Shown piece by piece: positions 5,972 through 8,022 of a DNA stretch of 8,022 bases; position 1 is the stretch's first letter; every line of letters begins with the position of its first letter. The notes under the pieces were generated by a model that was given only the letters and a program-made list of their open reading frames with translations, was not told the origin of the DNA and did no database searches. Location: contig CAYSAG010000243.1 of assembly GCA_964428935.1 (NCBI GenBank), positions 1-8,022 on the forward strand. The letters are read 5' to 3'. Source of the stretch: JAADHY01 sp964428935. Lineage in GTDB: Bacteria > Planctomycetota > Planctomycetia > Planctomycetales > Planctomycetaceae. The position numbers and the translations under genes were made by a program.

Positions 5972-7150
5972 ATGTCGGCGTGGCGCGAAAAAATCGAGCA
6001 GTTGGTGAAGCGGAGAGGAACGGACGAGCCGGAGCCGTTCGGCTTGACCTGCCCGTGCGGAGCCACGGTTGAGGGTTTTCGGGCGGAGCGACACCAGCGG
6101 GTCATTTGTCGTCAGTGCGGAGAGGTTTTTTACGTTCTGCCGCGAAACGTCTACCCTCCGCCTCAGCGACGCAAGAAGAAGCAGCCGCCGTCGGCTGTCG
6201 CTCAGGAGTGGTTGACGTCCACAGCGACGGCCGTTCAAACGGTAAGCCGGTCGGCCGTGGAGCGGGTGACTGGGAAAGTCCGGTCGACCGTGCGGTCTTT
6301 CTTCGAGTGGGCGCGAAGCCTGCTGACGCCGGTGCGCGTGGTCATTCTTGGCGTCGTGGTCGTTGTGGTGGCGACGGGGTGGTGGGTGCACCGGTCGCGG
6401 CAGTTGGAGCAGGCGGCGGTGGTGCTGAAGGAGGCAACGGAGGAGGGGGAGCGGGCTTTGCGCTCCGGCGACGTGTTCACCGCGTGGAAGGCTTTCGACC
6501 AGGCGGCTCAGGCCGTCGACACGCTCGGCCGCGACGACCAGTTGGCCCGCCGCGTCCGACAATTGGCTCGCGAGACCGAAGCGGCCAACAACCTCTGCCC
6601 GAAGACGCTGGTGGAACTGCTGGAGGAGGCGGACCAGGTTTGTCGGCGTCGCGGGGCGGAGGCGTGGAAGTCGGTCATGGGAAAGTACTACCGGGGGACG
6701 TGGGTCGTCCTGCAGACGCGGGTTCGCCGTCGACGTCCGGAGGGCTCGTCGTCCGAGACCGAGTCGCCGTCGTTCGACTTGGATTGTCCGCTGGTGGTGG
6801 CTGGACGTCCGGTGCAGTTCGACGGCTCGCTGCCCGTGCTCGAACGGCTCGACTGGTCCAAGAAGAGCGGGACGAGCGGAGCCAAGGCAGACAAGCGGTC
6901 GGCCGCTCCCGACGACGCTCGCCAAGTCATTCTGGCCGTGCAGTTGGACCAGTGTTGGCTGGAGAGGGGGCGTCCGGGAAAGTGGGTCGTTCGGTGCGAG
7001 CCGCGGTCGGCTTTCTTGTGGACCGACTACGCCACGCTTCGGTTGGCCGGCTTAACGCCGAACTCGCCCCAAGACGAGCAACGGGTGAAGCAAATTTTGG
7101 CCGAGCAAGAACGGTTGGTGTTGGGCGAGTCGGAGTCCCCGGAGCCATGA
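5972..7150 (+). CDS. Zinc-ribbon, single-pass membrane protein of unknown function
   Basis: A 392-residue protein that I do not recognise as a named family. Near the N-terminus, Cys27, Cys29, Cys46 and Cys49 (CPCG and CRQCG) form a probable zinc ribbon. A basic, low-complexity stretch (RRKKKQPP near 66-73) leads to one strongly hydrophobic helix at about 121-139 (VRVVILGVVVVVVATGWWV). After it comes a helical, TPR-like segment (about 145-206; Arg/Gln/Ala-rich with AWKAFDQAA), then a C-terminal domain with beta character (KYYRGTWVVLQTRV, VILAVQLDQCWL, GKWVVRCEPRSAFLW). The likely topology is a cytoplasmic zinc ribbon with an outer C-terminal domain. ATG 5972 is preferred over an in-frame GTG at 5966; neither has a clear ribosome-binding site, GGCGAG at 5955-5960 being the nearest. 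A good promoter lies about 80 bases upstream. Its stop overlaps the start of the next gene, so the two products are probably made together. Confidence 0.8.
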   Translation: MSAWREKIEQLVKRRGTDEPEPFGLTCPCGATVEGFRAERHQRVICRQCGEVFYVLPRNVYPPPQRRKKKQPPSAVAQEWLTSTATAVQTVSRSAVERVTGKVRSTVRSFFEWARSLLTPVRVVILGVVVVVVATGWWVHRSRQLEQAAVVLKEATEEGERALRSGDVFTAWKAFDQAAQAVDTLGRDDQLARRVRQLARETEAANNLCPKTLVELLEEADQVCRRRGAEAWKSVMGKYYRGTWVVLQTRVRRRRPEGSSSETESPSFDLDCPLVVAGRPVQFDGSLPVLERLDWSKKSGTSGAKADKRSAAPDDARQVILAVQLDQCWLERGRPGKWVVRCEPRSAFLWTDYATLRLAGLTPNSPQDEQRVKQILAEQERLVLGESESPEP

Positions 7151-8022
7151 GTGGACGGCGTCGTGTGGCAAGTTGGACTGGGGCGGTCGCGCTGGCTTGG
7201 GTGGTGTTGGTTGCGGCCGGCGCGGCGCTGGGGCAGCCTCGACCGGGACAGCGGTTGTGGGTCAAGGAGTTTGTCGAACGAAAGGCCGACTGGCCGAGCT
7301 TGGTGGGGCGACTGCTGCGGGTCGAGGGTCGGTACGCGCTGCTGGGGAAGAACGTCTTGCGTTTCCAGAACTGCGAGCTGACTTTTCGCTCGGAAGACGA
7401 CCTGCCCAAGCCGGGGCCGGGCACGCAGAACGTCGAGGCGGTCGGCCGGCTGGCCTTCGAGGGCAAGAAGTTGTACTTCGCCGTCGAGCAGTTGTTCGAG
7501 TTGCCTTCGGACGAAGAGCGATTCGAAATCGAAAAACGGCGGCTCGACCCGAAAGACCCCGAACAGTGGTACCAGCTGGGCCGGTGGGCCGAAGAGCGGG
7601 CCGCGTTTTACCGCGACGAAGAACTGCGGGCGAAGGCTCGTGAAGCCTACGTCGAAGCCGTGGAGTTGGAACGCCGACGGGCTCGAAAAGAGGGACCGTC
7701 TGCGCTGTTCCAGTTGGCCGACAAAGCCGCCCGGCTCGGGTTGGACCCGTCGCTCTCGCTTTCGCTGACTCACGAAGGCTGCTGGTTGCTGTGGCAGCAG
7801 GCGGGAAAGGACCCGCACAAACTGCAGCAGGCGGCTGCGGAGATTCGTCGACGCCTTCCGGACGCGGACAAGCCGTTGGCGTCGATTCCCGAGCGGCTGC
7901 GGACCAAGTACCTGGCCGCTCCCGTTTCCTTCTACGACTCGGCCGACCAACAGACCCGTCGCACTCTTCACCGGCTGCTTTTCTGCGAAGTGGCGACTCA
8001 GTCCATTCTGACTGTGGCGGCC
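7147..8022 (+). CDS. Exported protein of unknown function, 3' end outside the window
   Basis: The first 292 residues are visible and the frame is open to the end of the window, so the gene is partial. The start ATG shares ATGA with the stop of the zinc-ribbon gene, indicating translational coupling; GGAG lies at 7132-7135 and again at 7141-7144. The N-terminus has an Arg-rich start (MSGRRR), a hydrophobic core (about 11-26) and a small-residue end (GAALGQ), which together make a likely Sec signal peptide cleaved near residue 29. The mature part begins with a segment resembling a small beta barrel (about 50-115; LVGRLLRVEGRYALLGKN, then RLAFEGKKLYFAVEQL), followed by helical, TPR-like sequence (about 135-260; QWYQLGRWAEERAAFY, ALFQLADKAARLGL). 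No catalytic motif was recognised. A role in the cell envelope with its coupled partner is inference. Confidence 0.8.
   Translation, partial: MSGRRRVASWTGAVALAWVVLVAAGAALGQPRPGQRLWVKEFVERKADWPSLVGRLLRVEGRYALLGKNVLRFQNCELTFRSEDDLPKPGPGTQNVEAVGRLAFEGKKLYFAVEQLFELPSDEERFEIEKRRLDPKDPEQWYQLGRWAEERAAFYRDEELRAKAREAYVEAVELERRRARKEGPSALFQLADKAARLGLDPSLSLSLTHEGCWLLWQQAGKDPHKLQQAAAEIRRRLPDADKPLASIPERLRTKYLAAPVSFYDSADQQTRRTLHRLLFCEVATQSILTVAA

Noticed and set aside
7027..7971. Minus-strand open frame of 314 codons opposite the two plus-strand genes
   Set aside because: It overlaps both supported genes, and its protein has no signal, domain or plausible composition. The plus-strand frame has a signal peptide and a coupled start.

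Overview
The window is GC-rich bacterial DNA, most likely from a planctomycete (Planctomycetota; a Pirellulales-like member is a guess). That call rests on protein character: a small adrenodoxin-like 2Fe-2S protein, a degenerate FHA domain on a very long coiled coil, a zinc-ribbon membrane protein, and an exported protein with no familiar enzyme signature. No rRNA, tRNA, CRISPR array, insertion sequence or phage gene was recognised.

Layout. Bases 1-92 hold no supported gene. On the minus strand, 93-452 encodes a 119-residue 2Fe-2S ferredoxin. A 345-base gap (453-797) carries inverted repeats but no convincing gene. The minus strand from 798 to 5414 encodes one 1538-residue protein that fills more than half of the window: an FHA head, a Pro/Ala-rich linker, about 917 residues of coiled coil, a tail with short conserved-looking helices, and a C-terminal pair of membrane helices. 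A divergent intergenic region (5415-5971) holds a promoter for each direction and a structured leader for the giant gene. On the plus strand, 5972-7150 encodes a zinc-ribbon, single-membrane-helix protein. Its stop overlaps (ATGA) the start of an exported protein that begins at 7147 and runs off the end of the window.

How the genes may work together. The two plus-strand genes look like a translationally coupled pair of envelope proteins, one anchored in the membrane and one exported. The giant minus-strand protein also appears membrane-anchored and is transcribed divergently from the pair, so the region may encode parts of one envelope-associated assembly; this is inference. The ferredoxin lies downstream of the giant gene on the same strand. 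It may be an independent housekeeping electron carrier.

The most striking signal is the coiled coil. Counted by hand, 131 consecutive heptads (residues 305-1221, bases 1752-4502) keep one hydrophobic residue every seventh position without a single phase shift, while most other positions are Gln, Glu, Arg, Asp or Ala. The long open frames on the opposite strand through this region are by-products of that 21-base period.
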